A DNA stretch of 64,000 nucleotides from JAXGTO01 sp040774885 (GCA_040774885.1 JAXGTO010000008.1:4400-68399), one strand, 5' to 3'; shown: positions 17,601 to 28,180, counted from the stretch's first letter. A program made the numbers and translations. Notes: generated by a model not told the origin, from the sequence alone.

Positions 17601-20600
17601 TATTCCGGGGGAGCCGCAACAACTGTTTTGTCGTGCGAGTTCATGAATCAAACCGGCTACAACGGATCGCTGTATGCCTCGGCGAATTCAACCGATGTCA
17701 CTGACTGCAATTTCCATGACAACAACGTCACGAACGGTGCCGGCGTCTTCGCCTCGGGCTCGACGTCCATCGTGGGAACCACATTCAAAGACAATAGCGC
17801 CACAAATGGCGGCGGTGTCTATTCCAACAGTACGGTGAAGATCTGCGACAGCACGTTTTCCGGCAACAGCGCCAGCAATTGCGGTGGCGGCTTGTGTGTG
17901 AACAGCGGCAGCGTTTACGTCTACCAAAGCGGGGAAACGGGAATAAGCACTTCGTTTTCCGGCAACAGCGCCAATTACGGCGGCGGCGTTTCCAATGGAA
18001 GCAGTTATTCCGCTACCGGCGCCGGCACGCTTTATCTGGAGGGCGGCACCTTTGCCGACAACACGGCAACTTTGGGCGGCGCCACGTTGTACAACTGCGG
18101 CACCGTTTGGATGGAGGGCGGCACGTATTCCCATGCAGCAGCCACCGACAACGCCATCTACAATGATGTTTCATACTCTTCGCTTGGCAACAAGTTCTAC
18201 CTCGATCCCACCAAGGTTACGTTCTTGAACGATGCCTTCTTCCTGAACACCGCACCTTCCAAGGTTTGGCTGCTCAAAGATCCGGGAACCTCGACTTTCC
18301 CGCTTTCGGTCAATACCGACAACTTCAAGACGGGGTCGGTGGTGGTCACGCCATCGGGTGCCGTCAGCCATTCGGACCACGACGGCAGCTCTGTTTCGTA
18401 TTCCGAGATCGACGTGCATACCTTCCCCACTAATTTCCAAGGCGGCACGTTGCCGACGGGAGCCACCATCCAAGGGTATTCAACCAACTTGATCTTGGGC
18501 GGACAGGGCGTTTTTCTGGACGGGACCAATGGCGATGATGCCAATTCCGGGGCGGATCCGCTGCATCCGGTTAAAACATGGATGCAAGCCAACGCCAACC
18601 TGCGCACCAATATTGCGGTAGCCAATGCCGCGGGCACCACGTTTGAGCCGTACATCTACGTGGTAGGTACGGTTCCCATTGCCGAAGACACCACCTGGAC
18701 GCTCGACCCCGACGACGCAACGCTGACCCAAACCGCAAAGGCCTACGATGCCGATTGGTATCCGCAGGTGCAGCGCTTTGACAGCTATTTCGGTTCGCTG
18801 GTCAATGTGACCGCAGGCAAGTTGACGCTCGATACCATTACCATCAACGGCAAAGCCGAGGGTTGTTCGCCCACGAACAACACGGACAGCCAGACCGGCG
18901 GCGGCGTCGATCCGCTCATCACGGTGCAGACGGGCGCCACGCTTGATTTGGCCAAGGGCTCGAAGGTGTCCAACAACTACCAATATGGCATACGCGCCTA
19001 CGGAGCCACTATCAACATGACGGACGATGCGTTTGTCGGCAACAACCGGAACACGGCAATATACGCGCAGGATGGCACCGCCGTCAACATGACCGATTCT
19101 GCGCAACTCGATATCGGCCCCTCGTATGCGACCAATGCCAGCGATGTGGCAAGCCGCAGCGGCATCAAACTGGTGGGCACTGCGCAAAAAGACTCCACGC
19201 TTGAAATGCAGGGCACCAGCCATATCGAATGCTATGGGCTTATCGGCGTGGATGCGGGCAGCTATTCGCAGGCAACCATCGGTTCTGCGGCCGATACCGC
19301 GGATTCGCATCCCTATATCGAAACGCAAAATGGCAGCAATATCACCAGTTATGAAAACAAAGGCGCCATCGTCGGCAGCAACGACAGCAAGGTTTTGATG
19401 CAGGGATATGCGCAGATCCGGCCGTCCGCCGAGCCTGATGCGGGGACGCGCAGCGGATATGGTTACGTTTCGCAGGCGTCCAGCAACGACTCCGCCCATC
19501 CGTCGACCTTCACCATGACCGACCATGCTTCGATGATCAACCTTACTGCCGGGTTGCATACCTATGGTTCGTATTACCTGACTTCGACGGTGCAAGGGTC
19601 AGCGCAGATCACCAACTGCCAATACGGCCTTTTGACCGATAACGGATCCAACGATACGTTCGTGTTTGCAGACGACTCCTCGATTTCCTGCACGGACGAC
19701 AATCCGGATTCCGCCTACGGCGTCTATGCGCGGTATAGTTCCAGCAACAACACGGTGACCTTCAAGGACAAAGCTTCTCTGGTCGATCTGAACAGCGGTA
19801 TCTGGGCTTCATACAGTTCGTATACCCAGAGTGGTTGGAAGGTGTCCTTCGAAGACCAGTCGGTCATCAACAACATGAAAAACTATGGTATCTACCTGGG
19901 CTCTTACACCTCCAAGTGGGATATCTCCTTCAGCGGATCGGCGGGTATCGATACCTGCGGCTCGTACGGCATCAGTTTGGCGGGCATCGGCGGTTCCAGC
20001 TACGGACAGCACTCGGTGACATTCGGCGGAGACAGCTATATCACCGATTGCAGCGGCTATGATTTCTACGATTACAGCACGGGAACCTACTTGACGATGA
20101 ACGACAATGCGGTTTTCCGTGGCGGTACGCCTTCGGAAAGCAAGATGCAGAATGCGTTGGTGTATGTCTATTACAACACCAGCAGCACAAGGCGTCCAGG
20201 CTCGTTCACCATGAACGATAAATCAAGCGTAGAGGGCGCCCATTGTTACCTTGATACGGATGAGGCCTACCGCGCCTCTTACGGCCGGGGAGTTTACCTG
20301 TATGTGAATGATCAAGTATCCTATTCTATGAGCATGAATGATTCTGCCACCATCAAGGACAATTTCGGCACAGGCCTCTATCTGAATTCCATATACACCG
20401 GCTACTCGGGCACGCTTTCCGCATCGCTCTACGACAATGCCTCCATCACCGGCAATGGATATCAGGGTCTGTATGTGGGGGGCTATCGGGAGGAATCTAC
20501 CGCCAAGACGAAGGCTTCGCTGGCGGCTGGCGTTACGGTATCCGGCAATGCGGCCTCGTATGCCGAAACCGCCCTGCAAGGGCGCGAAATCTACAATGCG

Positions 20601-23600
20601 GGCAGCCTCACCATGGATATCGCCGCCACGGTGGAAAATGAGATATACCTTCCCTATCCCGGTCACATCATCACCCTCACCGATGCCGATTCCGTCGGCT
20701 CCGAGGGCGCCGCAGCCGACAAATTCAAGATCGGTTACGACAACAACTTCATAGCCCAGCGAGTTGTGGAACCCAGTGATTCGGTTTCGGATGCATCCCA
20801 ATATCTGGGCAGCTTCACCGAATCGACCAATGTGCCCGATGGCTGCAAGATGGTGGCGGGAGCCGGCACCGATGCGAATTGCATCGTGGTGCAAAGCGGC
20901 AATGCGGTGTTCCTGGCCGGTGACTCCAGCAGCTATTATTCTGGCTCTGGAGCTTACGGCAACGACAGCAACAACGGATTGAGCCCTTCTACCCCCGTGC
21001 GCACTTTTGCCCGGGCCAAGGAAGTCCTTGCCACGTTGCCGCAAGGCAGCAACATCATCATATGCAATCACTACGTCGACCCCACCACGGCTACCACCAC
21101 GCTCACAACGTCCGGCAAAGACCTGGATTGGTCGTTTGATGCCGATGGCACCTTCACCAATGCGTCCGGTGAAACTTGGACCCCTCGATTGGTGGCCTAT
21201 TCGTCGCTCAACACACCCATGGTGGTATTCACCGGCACGCTCAGCGCGTTGCAACGTGTCGATTTTTCAAACCTCACCTTCGAGGCCAACACCGGCACGA
21301 CGCAATATACCTATAACTTCATTGAGGGGCGGGCCAACTCCCAGAAAGCGCTGATTACCGGCTGTACCTTCATCCATGGACGCCAGAACGCCGTGTCGGT
21401 AAGCAACAGCAACAGCACCATCACCGTCGACAACTGCGATTTCAGCGACTTCGCGGTAATGCAGACCGACGTCAGCTACCTTGACCCGTGCCTAGCGAAT
21501 AACTCATTCCTTAACTGCAGCAGTGGAGCGCTCAACGTGGCGAACTGCGATTTCAGCGGGTTTGACATTCCGGCGTACAGCTTCCGCTTCATCGCTTCTG
21601 GCGGGAAGCTGTCTGTTGCAGACTGCTCGTTTGATGACAACGCTTTTTCTGGGCAGTATTACAAAGAATGGAACGATGGGGAGGCGCAGTACTCAGGCGC
21701 GCTCGTTTCGTCGTCGGGCACTGCAACGATTTCGAACGTGAGCATGGATGGCAATTCGTTCGATCTTGAATACGGGGATAAACCGGGCGTAACGTTTATC
21801 GGCTCTAATCTAAGCGGAGCGCTCCTTTCCCTGACCGGAACCTCCACCGTGTCGAACAGCACGGTCGATGGCAACTCCGTGAAATTGCGGGCAACTTCGG
21901 GCGATGAAAATTTGTATGCAAGCGGAACCTTGCAAGGCCTGGTGCGGATGGGCACAGGCACTATGACCGATTGTTCCATTTCCAACAACACCGCCAGCGG
22001 CGGCACCTACATCCAGGGTGTGGGCCTCTATTCATACGGAGGGCTTTCGACGCTCACCAATTGCACCATCGACAACAACAAAGTGGTGCAGTCGGATATC
22101 AGCCAAACCGGATGGCCTCTCGATACCGACAGTACGGCCGGCGGCGGAATCTATGTGTCTCGGGGTTCGAACGCTGGCGTCATCATGCTTTCCGGTTCGA
22201 TTTCAAACAATGTGTCGCTTAAAGGCTCGGCCGCCTATATCGATGGCACGATAGACTCATCGTATAACGCGGGTTCTTTGACTATGGGCGGAGGCAGCGT
22301 TTCCGGCAATTCCAATTACGACGGCAGCGCCACTGCATATGAAGGATCCCCCATCTATGACAATGGCAATCTGACCATCAAGGGCGGACGCTCGGCCATC
22401 GCCGACCATATCTATTTGACCAGCGTGGACCATCCCATCACGCTCGCCGGCGCCATCTATCAGAAGAACCGTATCTACAATGTCGACTGCAATACGGACA
22501 GCAGCGCCGGAGACGCCCGATTCAAGAAGGGCAGCGTGGTGGTAAAGCCCGATGGCGACGTTCTGGATAGCGCGACCAGCTATCTGCGCTACTTCAATGT
22601 GGCGGCAACGGGATTCGTGCTGGCAAAGCAGCAGCCCAATCTGGTGTTGAAGAGCTACGTGTTCTTGGACAGCGTAAACGGCAGCGATAGCAACGATGGC
22701 AGCAATCCCGACAGCGCATTCAAGACGTTGCAGGGTGCATTCGATATGCTCACGGCGCGCGATGGCGACATCACCAACACCATCTTCTATATTTCCGGGC
22801 CCATGAACATCACCTCCGACGAAACGTGGAGCCTCGAAGGCAGCCGCGATCCGGATACGGGCGACCTTACCAGCGAATTCGTGCGCTATACCGGATTCAG
22901 CCTGACGGGCGGCTATACATGGCCTGCCTATACCGGCAATCTGTTCGATGTTGCCGACGGTGCCACGCTTTCGATTGACAACGCCACAGTCAACGGGCGG
23001 CGCGACACCGACGATACGCAGGGCGAAGCCCTTATCAAGGTGGAAAAGGGCGGCACGGTCAAGCTGAATGCGGGAACCACGCTCACCCTCAACACCAACA
23101 CGGATTCCCCGTTGAGCGGCAAGGGCGGAGCCATCCTCAACAGCGGCACGGTGAACGTGGGCAATGGCGTCACCATTTCTGAAACCAAGGCGACGCAGGG
23201 CGGCGGCATCTACAGCACCAGCGACGGAACCAACGCCGGCGTCATCAACGTCAGAGGCACCACGGCATCCATCGTGCCCGAGGTTTACCTGGAGGGCACC
23301 GGCACCAGCCGCAACAATCCTGGCCTCGATGCAGTGGTGAACGCAGCCGTCAATTACGCTCCGGCCAGCAAGACGCAACTTTCCATCGTGTTGCAGAACG
23401 CCTACGAGGGCCGTCCCGTGGTGGATTACCCCGATTCTTACACTCCCAATCTGGTCGATGCGCAGAAGTACCATCTTGAAAGCAGTGTGGCTTCGCTGTA
23501 CCGCTTGGGCAACCGCGCCACGGCCAGCGACATCCTGGAGCTGCAGCTGAAGGGCGTCATCTACATCGATGGGCAGAACGGCGATGATTCCTACGGAGGA

Positions 23601-26600
23601 ACCACGCCCGATACCGCAGTCAAGACGTTCAAGCACGCGTATGAGCTGTTGAAGTTGCGCGAGCTGCAAGATCCCGATGGCAATGGCGGCGGCGTTCTGA
23701 TGGTGGTTGACACCGTCGACGTGTCTTCCGACATCCAACTGATCAACACGCCGGGCAGCGCATCCGTAAAGGACATCAGCCAGTACATCGACGTCAACGA
23801 TGCAAGCCAAAACGTCGAAACAGCCGGCACGGTATACATACGCCGTTACAGCCAGCCCACGGCCCACGCCTCTATGGAGGGCTTCACGCATGCAAGCAAT
23901 GTAAACGCCCTCGTCAATGTGAAAGCCGGCGGCACGCTGACCATGAGCGACTTCGGCGTGCAGGGCCATAGCGAAACCGTCGAGAGCAGCGATACCCGCT
24001 TCGCAGCCCCTGGCGTCCAGGCCGAAAGCGCTTTGATCACCGTTCAGGGCGGCGGCACTTTCGATTGCAATTGGTGCGAATTCACCGATAACGACAATGC
24101 GGAAACGGGCGGACAAGGCGGTGCCGTGTACGTAGGCAACGACCTGGTCAACGGAAACGGATCGGTCACGTTGCGCAATGCCACCGTCTCCAACACCTCC
24201 GCCGAACAGGGAAGTGCGCTGTACAACAACGGCAAGCTGGCTTTCGATTCCAACATGGACATCACCGGATCGATCTACCTGGCCGGCACCGGGTCCGAAG
24301 CGCAACCGGCGACCAGCCACTATATCGACATCCTGGCAAGCGGCACCACCAACGCCAGCGGCAAATACGATGTGGAAGTCCAAGATCCTTACCGCACGCG
24401 CACCATCGCCGACTATCCGGAGACGGCCACCAACGCCGAACGTGCCAGCTACAACTTCCAGTCCAACGTTACCGATTATTATGTGCTGCGCAATCGCGGT
24501 ACCGATGATACGGTGCTCGAACTCCAGTTCAAGAGCGCCATCTACATCGATGGCATCCATGGCGATGATGCCAACGACGGCAAGACGGCCGACACGGCGG
24601 TCAAGACGCTCAAGCAGGCCTACACGCTGCTGGAGTCCACCGAGAGCAGCTATCTGTATGTGGTCGATGCGGTAACCACCACCGCGGATACCTCGCTCAC
24701 TACCACCAGTTACAGCGATGGCAACGGCGACAGCGTGACCTTGACGGTTAATCCCATCGAGGTTTACCGCTACGCGCAGCCCACGGCTCATGCCAGCTTG
24801 ACCGGGTTCACGCACGAAACCAATACCGGAGCCTTGTTCGATTCGGCGGGTGGGACGCTCACCTTGGGCGACCTGGTGGTCAACGGACATAGCAATGCGA
24901 TAACGGGCGTCAATTATCCCGACAGCCGCATCGCTGCAGGCGCTCAGGCTAAATCGGCGCTGCTGCGCACCGAAGAGCACGGCACGCTGCAGCTTGAAAG
25001 CGGCGCGGTGCTGCGTGACAACGACAACGTTTCCGCCGCTACCGACGACGCGTCCATGCAAGGCGGTGCCGTCAACAACGAGGGTTCGTTCTTCTTCAAC
25101 CAGGCCATGCTCATCAACAACAAGGCTGTGCACGGCGCGGCCGTCTATCAAGATGGCAATCAGTTCGTCATCGAGAGCATGGCCGCCGACGCCATCGGCA
25201 CCCAGGGCATCTATCTGACGGCAACGACGGGAAGCAGTGCCGTCAACCATGTCATTTCCATCAATGGCGACGAAATTCCTGCCGAGGTTACCGGTGACAA
25301 CGCGTTGCAGGTGGATATGGACAATGCGGTACGCGGCCGCAACGTGGTCGTGTACTCCGACGGTTCGTACAGCGGCGAATTGGCCGATCAGCTTTCGCAT
25401 TACGCGGTTGGATCCACCGTGCCCGACAATCTGCCACTGGTGGTTTCCAAGACCGAGACCAATACGCTCGAACTGATGAACTACCTGGTGACGTATTACG
25501 ACAACGGCAGCACGTCCGGTGCGGTGCCCGTCGATGCTTCGAGCCCGTATGTGCCCGGAGCCACGGCAACGGTGCTCGGCAACACGGGCGATCTGAGCAA
25601 AGACAACGCCACCTTCGTCGGCTGGAACACCAAGGCCGACGGCACCGGCACGCACTACGATGCCGACGATACGCAGGTCATGAACGAAGACCTGGATCTT
25701 TACGCCATGTGGCTGGGTGCTCAGAAGACGGCTGCGCAGACCGAAGAGAATATATTGCGACCGGGGCAGGTGCTCACCTATACCGTGACCGCCACTGTGC
25801 CTGAAGCCGCCACCAGCGTCACCATCACCGACGTGGTTCCCACCGGCACCGCATACGTGCAGGATTCGGCTACCCAAGGCGGCACCTACAAGAACGGCAC
25901 CATCACTTGGAAAACCGGCAGCATGGCTGCAGGCGAAACGTTCACTGCCGAATTCAAGGTCACCGTGCCCGATGATGCTGCAATCGGAACCGAGGTGTCC
26001 AACACCGCCAAGGTGGCAGTGGGCACGAACAGCCTTGACTCCAATACCACCATCAATACCGTGGGCGAGACCCATAAGGTGGTCTATCACGGAAACGGAA
26101 GCACGTCCGGCACGGTGCCCGCCGATGCCACGCATTATGCCGTGGGCGAATCGGCAACGGTGCTCGGCAATACCGGCAGCCTGGTCAAGACGGCTGCCAC
26201 CTTCGCCGGCTGGAACACCAAGGCCGACGGCACCGGCACGCACTATGTGGCCGGCGATACCGTGACCGTCGCGAACGACCAGGTGGATCTCTACGCCATG
26301 TGGGTGGGCGGAACCAAGTCCGTCAGCCAGCCCGAAACCACGCTGTTGCCGGGCCAAGAGCTCACGTACACCATCGATATCACGGTTCCCGAGGCTTCCA
26401 CTGCGGTGACTGCCACCGACACCCTGCCCACCGGCACCACCTATGTGACGGGCAGCGCAGACGAAGGCGGAACGTACGCCGACGGCATCGTCACGTGGAA
26501 CCTGGGTGCGGCCACGGCCGGCCAGACGTTCACTTTGTCCTTCAAGGTCACGGTGGACCAAAATGCGGCCGAAGGCACGCAAATCGACAACAAGGCGCAG

Positions 26601-27845
26601 TTCACCGTGGGCGACAATGCCTATACCTCCACCACGGCCACCAGCACCGTCGGTGTCGTGTTCGCGACGCACTACGAAGCCAACGGGGCGACCTCCGGCA
26701 CGGTGCCCGTCGACTCCAACAAATATCCGCGCGGCGCCACAGTCACCGTATCGGGCAATACGGGCAACCTGGCCAAAGACGGCAGCGTGTTCGCCGGCTG
26801 GAACACCAAGGCCGACGGCACCGGCACTTCATATGCCGCCGACAGCACCTACGTCGCCGAAGGCGATGTGACGCTCTATGCTCAGTGGCTGAGTGCCGGC
26901 ACCAAGGTGGGCGCCAAGGCCGATTCCACTTCCAAGCTGTATCCCGGCAAGGAAATCGCCTATACCATCACCGTGGGCGATGTTCCCGCCGGCGCGACAT
27001 CGGCTGTTGTCACCGACGTGCTCGCCTCCACGCTCACCTACGTTGACGGCAGCGCCAGCGATGGTGGAACCTACGATGCCGCAACCCGCACGATCACCTG
27101 GGACGTCACCGGCAAGGCGGCGGGCTGCAAGCTGACCTTCCGTGCCCAGGTTGCGTCTTCTGCCACGGCGGGCAGCACCATTTCGAATACGGCCACCACC
27201 ACGGCGACCGTCGGAGACACCACGTATTCCGCCACCACCGATCCTGACAACCAGACGGTGGACACCACGCCCGCTCTGCCCTCGATCGAAAAGAGCACCG
27301 AAGCCAGGAACATCTCGGCGGGCCAAGAAGTCGTCTACAAGATCGTGGCCACCAACACGTCTTCCGAGAAGTCGGCGCGTGGCCTGGTGCGCGACTACGT
27401 GCCCGAGAACACGACGTTCGTGTCGTGCAGCGACGGCGGTGCCTACAATGCAGCGACTGGTGCTGTGACCTGGCTGGTTCCCGAACTGGCATCGAAAGAT
27501 ACCTATGAAATGACGCTTACCGTCAAGGTGGCCGACGACCTGGCTGCCGATGCCAGCGTGAGCAACGTCGCCGCTGTTGGTCCGGCCGAAGATCTGCCCA
27601 CCGACCCGACGGCCGATGATCTGAACAATGCCGGCGATCCGACGGCGCAGAAGTCCAACAAGGTGACCACCGCCCAAGCCGGCGCGACGCCTGCTGCTTC
27701 CACCGGCACGAAGGCCGCCACGGCTGCCACGGCCAAGACCGCCGATGGCACGGCGCCGTACGTCATCGTGATGCTGATCGTAGGTGCGGTGGCGGTTGCG
27801 ATGCTGATGGTGTCGCGCCGCAAGCGCCGCAACGGTTGCCGGTAA
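14625..27845 (+). CDS. Giant secreted surface protein: beta-helix, InlB and DUF11 repeats
   Basis: 4406 residues. A signal peptide (hydrophobic core KAVSLLMSVVMVMGICVP, cut near SYA-TD) is followed by a Ser/Thr/Ala/Gln linker. Residues about 236-3600 are right-handed parallel beta-helix material rich in N-N-T/S and GG-A-(I/V)-Y turns, punctuated about seven times by a module like YIDGxNGDD..G..P.TAVKT (near 236, 520, 1294, 2094, 2680, 2977, 3304). Residues about 3620-4210 are three InlB (Listeria-Bacteroides) plus DUF11 pairs of 196 residues each, then a fourth DUF11 to about 4326. A TM helix (about 4379-4397) and RRKRRNGCR end the chain. There is no LPxTG; AKTADG before the helix may be a degenerate sorting motif. 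Start ATG 14625 with AAAGGGTGG. Likely an adhesin. Confidence 0.9.
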   Translation: MDQHSTARGALAKGSFSSKAVSLLMSVVMVMGICVPSTSYATDASTQQAQGASAQSTDQTQEASAQADDSSAQPAAQADVAADTGQADATSQSDAAATSTDSSKTESAATTAGSAASGSTATDKAESTYTVTLSATDGATFATDAIDGVTFNKDATQATIKVTAGETLADSFKADTLPQLVFPDNAQLGAWAYSADDGLQELTVDQLLSMKITRDITFETELVPVEDDEATTMADKVIYWNPSEHDIKDPADDTVLAPKGDDANSGVSAKYPVLTWDRVKEIYEGSTGYTVHIMATAVLGTEKTGGGYIVPLDLNINGKNGATDYNVTFTTWDQNEEELFLIPSYDASTTPATEAGSLTVANVTFSPASSTMNSIRIIGGNSTDGANAAGGQLTIGESFKTTSPIQYELNEYGLSLADTDPDTAAIYNPLVLDAQGSSVPQTYTIYYSGINGNMFYQYANVVQAGANGPADMYGQEYFVLSARNEGFHWNYYYDGESMHPTDETQWDKSKLELSVDYRYSAVYVNPTVATSSFGGSCKYPVKTMEEALNIVENSSWEDAVDRVIYICGTIDVNNNTSWDLSHARDAYRTKVYVCSSPLINDAHVHSVPTTLFNVASGVRLNITGMDVFYNLSTDYNDTTLTHTIFNVNPGASLKVTDTNISGKTDEGSMSQGWGVKIAGSSTANTSFTMDGESSISYNSRGIQAVGVGSDKTKTTITLNGGSVSHNDLRIGSNSTEPVVGYTGGAGVYAANATLDIAGGSIDDNTVTGTYYNGYRYLYGAGVYASATDITMSDGSASRNSAGSYSTGGAFYMTGGGDFTMSGGTIDGNSSTSSSYPDGAGSALYYTNNGAVSISGGTVSNNTQAAYGAIYLTSSTNTLAIGEAVFSGNKSTNYNSSSAGAVYCSTYTTVTVDGATFKSNSASSGSSGNGGAIYCSGSGSQLTVKNTSFTGNSSGGNGGAIYAYSPDFSRPTSIENCTFDGNSCASSGVGAAVYSGGAATTVLSCEFMNQTGYNGSLYASANSTDVTDCNFHDNNVTNGAGVFASGSTSIVGTTFKDNSATNGGGVYSNSTVKICDSTFSGNSASNCGGGLCVNSGSVYVYQSGETGISTSFSGNSANYGGGVSNGSSYSATGAGTLYLEGGTFADNTATLGGATLYNCGTVWMEGGTYSHAAATDNAIYNDVSYSSLGNKFYLDPTKVTFLNDAFFLNTAPSKVWLLKDPGTSTFPLSVNTDNFKTGSVVVTPSGAVSHSDHDGSSVSYSEIDVHTFPTNFQGGTLPTGATIQGYSTNLILGGQGVFLDGTNGDDANSGADPLHPVKTWMQANANLRTNIAVANAAGTTFEPYIYVVGTVPIAEDTTWTLDPDDATLTQTAKAYDADWYPQVQRFDSYFGSLVNVTAGKLTLDTITINGKAEGCSPTNNTDSQTGGGVDPLITVQTGATLDLAKGSKVSNNYQYGIRAYGATINMTDDAFVGNNRNTAIYAQDGTAVNMTDSAQLDIGPSYATNASDVASRSGIKLVGTAQKDSTLEMQGTSHIECYGLIGVDAGSYSQATIGSAADTADSHPYIETQNGSNITSYENKGAIVGSNDSKVLMQGYAQIRPSAEPDAGTRSGYGYVSQASSNDSAHPSTFTMTDHASMINLTAGLHTYGSYYLTSTVQGSAQITNCQYGLLTDNGSNDTFVFADDSSISCTDDNPDSAYGVYARYSSSNNTVTFKDKASLVDLNSGIWASYSSYTQSGWKVSFEDQSVINNMKNYGIYLGSYTSKWDISFSGSAGIDTCGSYGISLAGIGGSSYGQHSVTFGGDSYITDCSGYDFYDYSTGTYLTMNDNAVFRGGTPSESKMQNALVYVYYNTSSTRRPGSFTMNDKSSVEGAHCYLDTDEAYRASYGRGVYLYVNDQVSYSMSMNDSATIKDNFGTGLYLNSIYTGYSGTLSASLYDNASITGNGYQGLYVGGYREESTAKTKASLAAGVTVSGNAASYAETALQGREIYNAGSLTMDIAATVENEIYLPYPGHIITLTDADSVGSEGAAADKFKIGYDNNFIAQRVVEPSDSVSDASQYLGSFTESTNVPDGCKMVAGAGTDANCIVVQSGNAVFLAGDSSSYYSGSGAYGNDSNNGLSPSTPVRTFARAKEVLATLPQGSNIIICNHYVDPTTATTTLTTSGKDLDWSFDADGTFTNASGETWTPRLVAYSSLNTPMVVFTGTLSALQRVDFSNLTFEANTGTTQYTYNFIEGRANSQKALITGCTFIHGRQNAVSVSNSNSTITVDNCDFSDFAVMQTDVSYLDPCLANNSFLNCSSGALNVANCDFSGFDIPAYSFRFIASGGKLSVADCSFDDNAFSGQYYKEWNDGEAQYSGALVSSSGTATISNVSMDGNSFDLEYGDKPGVTFIGSNLSGALLSLTGTSTVSNSTVDGNSVKLRATSGDENLYASGTLQGLVRMGTGTMTDCSISNNTASGGTYIQGVGLYSYGGLSTLTNCTIDNNKVVQSDISQTGWPLDTDSTAGGGIYVSRGSNAGVIMLSGSISNNVSLKGSAAYIDGTIDSSYNAGSLTMGGGSVSGNSNYDGSATAYEGSPIYDNGNLTIKGGRSAIADHIYLTSVDHPITLAGAIYQKNRIYNVDCNTDSSAGDARFKKGSVVVKPDGDVLDSATSYLRYFNVAATGFVLAKQQPNLVLKSYVFLDSVNGSDSNDGSNPDSAFKTLQGAFDMLTARDGDITNTIFYISGPMNITSDETWSLEGSRDPDTGDLTSEFVRYTGFSLTGGYTWPAYTGNLFDVADGATLSIDNATVNGRRDTDDTQGEALIKVEKGGTVKLNAGTTLTLNTNTDSPLSGKGGAILNSGTVNVGNGVTISETKATQGGGIYSTSDGTNAGVINVRGTTASIVPEVYLEGTGTSRNNPGLDAVVNAAVNYAPASKTQLSIVLQNAYEGRPVVDYPDSYTPNLVDAQKYHLESSVASLYRLGNRATASDILELQLKGVIYIDGQNGDDSYGGTTPDTAVKTFKHAYELLKLRELQDPDGNGGGVLMVVDTVDVSSDIQLINTPGSASVKDISQYIDVNDASQNVETAGTVYIRRYSQPTAHASMEGFTHASNVNALVNVKAGGTLTMSDFGVQGHSETVESSDTRFAAPGVQAESALITVQGGGTFDCNWCEFTDNDNAETGGQGGAVYVGNDLVNGNGSVTLRNATVSNTSAEQGSALYNNGKLAFDSNMDITGSIYLAGTGSEAQPATSHYIDILASGTTNASGKYDVEVQDPYRTRTIADYPETATNAERASYNFQSNVTDYYVLRNRGTDDTVLELQFKSAIYIDGIHGDDANDGKTADTAVKTLKQAYTLLESTESSYLYVVDAVTTTADTSLTTTSYSDGNGDSVTLTVNPIEVYRYAQPTAHASLTGFTHETNTGALFDSAGGTLTLGDLVVNGHSNAITGVNYPDSRIAAGAQAKSALLRTEEHGTLQLESGAVLRDNDNVSAATDDASMQGGAVNNEGSFFFNQAMLINNKAVHGAAVYQDGNQFVIESMAADAIGTQGIYLTATTGSSAVNHVISINGDEIPAEVTGDNALQVDMDNAVRGRNVVVYSDGSYSGELADQLSHYAVGSTVPDNLPLVVSKTETNTLELMNYLVTYYDNGSTSGAVPVDASSPYVPGATATVLGNTGDLSKDNATFVGWNTKADGTGTHYDADDTQVMNEDLDLYAMWLGAQKTAAQTEENILRPGQVLTYTVTATVPEAATSVTITDVVPTGTAYVQDSATQGGTYKNGTITWKTGSMAAGETFTAEFKVTVPDDAAIGTEVSNTAKVAVGTNSLDSNTTINTVGETHKVVYHGNGSTSGTVPADATHYAVGESATVLGNTGSLVKTAATFAGWNTKADGTGTHYVAGDTVTVANDQVDLYAMWVGGTKSVSQPETTLLPGQELTYTIDITVPEASTAVTATDTLPTGTTYVTGSADEGGTYADGIVTWNLGAATAGQTFTLSFKVTVDQNAAEGTQIDNKAQFTVGDNAYTSTTATSTVGVVFATHYEANGATSGTVPVDSNKYPRGATVTVSGNTGNLAKDGSVFAGWNTKADGTGTSYAADSTYVAEGDVTLYAQWLSAGTKVGAKADSTSKLYPGKEIAYTITVGDVPAGATSAVVTDVLASTLTYVDGSASDGGTYDAATRTITWDVTGKAAGCKLTFRAQVASSATAGSTISNTATTTATVGDTTYSATTDPDNQTVDTTPALPSIEKSTEARNISAGQEVVYKIVATNTSSEKSARGLVRDYVPENTTFVSCSDGGAYNAATGAVTWLVPELASKDTYEMTLTVKVADDLAADASVSNVAAVGPAEDLPTDPTADDLNNAGDPTAQKSNKVTTAQAGATPAASTGTKAATAATAKTADGTAPYVIVMLIVGAVAVAMLMVSRRKRRNGCR

Positions 27846-27852
27846 TCCGGCG

Positions 27853-27877
27853 CGCCCCGACGTTGGCTGTCGGGGCG
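27853..27877 (+). terminator. Hairpin after the giant surface protein
   Basis: CGCCCCGAC / GTCGGGGCG, a 9-bp stem with a 7-base loop, 8 bp past the stop. It lacks a T-run. A second hairpin, AAGCGGGC (27933-27940) with GCCCGCTT (27956-27963), follows. Together they probably insulate the ribosomal operon. I see nothing coding in the 525-bp gap to rplM. Confidence 0.5.
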
Positions 27878-28151
27878 ATGCGGAAGCTCGAACCAAGGCG
27901 GGCGTCATGGCCGCCGCGCAACCAGAAAGACGAAGCGGGCTCGGCACAGCGCCGGGCCCGCTTCATGTCGCGATGCCTGCCTTGGGTCGCACCATCTGCC
28001 GCGATACTCCGTCTGCACACGATGCTCCGTTGTGCTGCTGGCCTCGGACTTTGCTTTTCCGCGATGCCCGCTGCGGCCGCAATATATGGGGGAGTGGGGG
28101 CTATTACCCACAACGCACTCGGAAAACGTGTGTGAAAACGGCGATTGCCCG

Positions 28152-28180
28152 TTGACCGCGGCAAAGGTGCAGCATACAAT
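28152..28180 (+). promoter_or_regulatory. Promoter of rplM-rpsI with long leader
   Basis: TTGACC (28152-28157), a 17-bp spacer and TACAAT (28175-28180) form a strong sigma70-type promoter. The predicted start near 28187 leaves a leader of about 185 bases before rplM. The leader contains GGTGT/ACACC and other GC-rich dyads. Ribosomal-protein leaders are often autoregulatory, but no known L13 leader consensus was verified here. Confidence 0.7.

Noticed and set aside
22257..26672. A 1471-codon minus-strand open frame inside the giant surface-protein gene
   Set aside because: It is an artefact of high-GC codon bias opposite a real gene. The translation is His/Arg/Val-rich with no domain, and the plus strand has clear signal, repeats and anchor.
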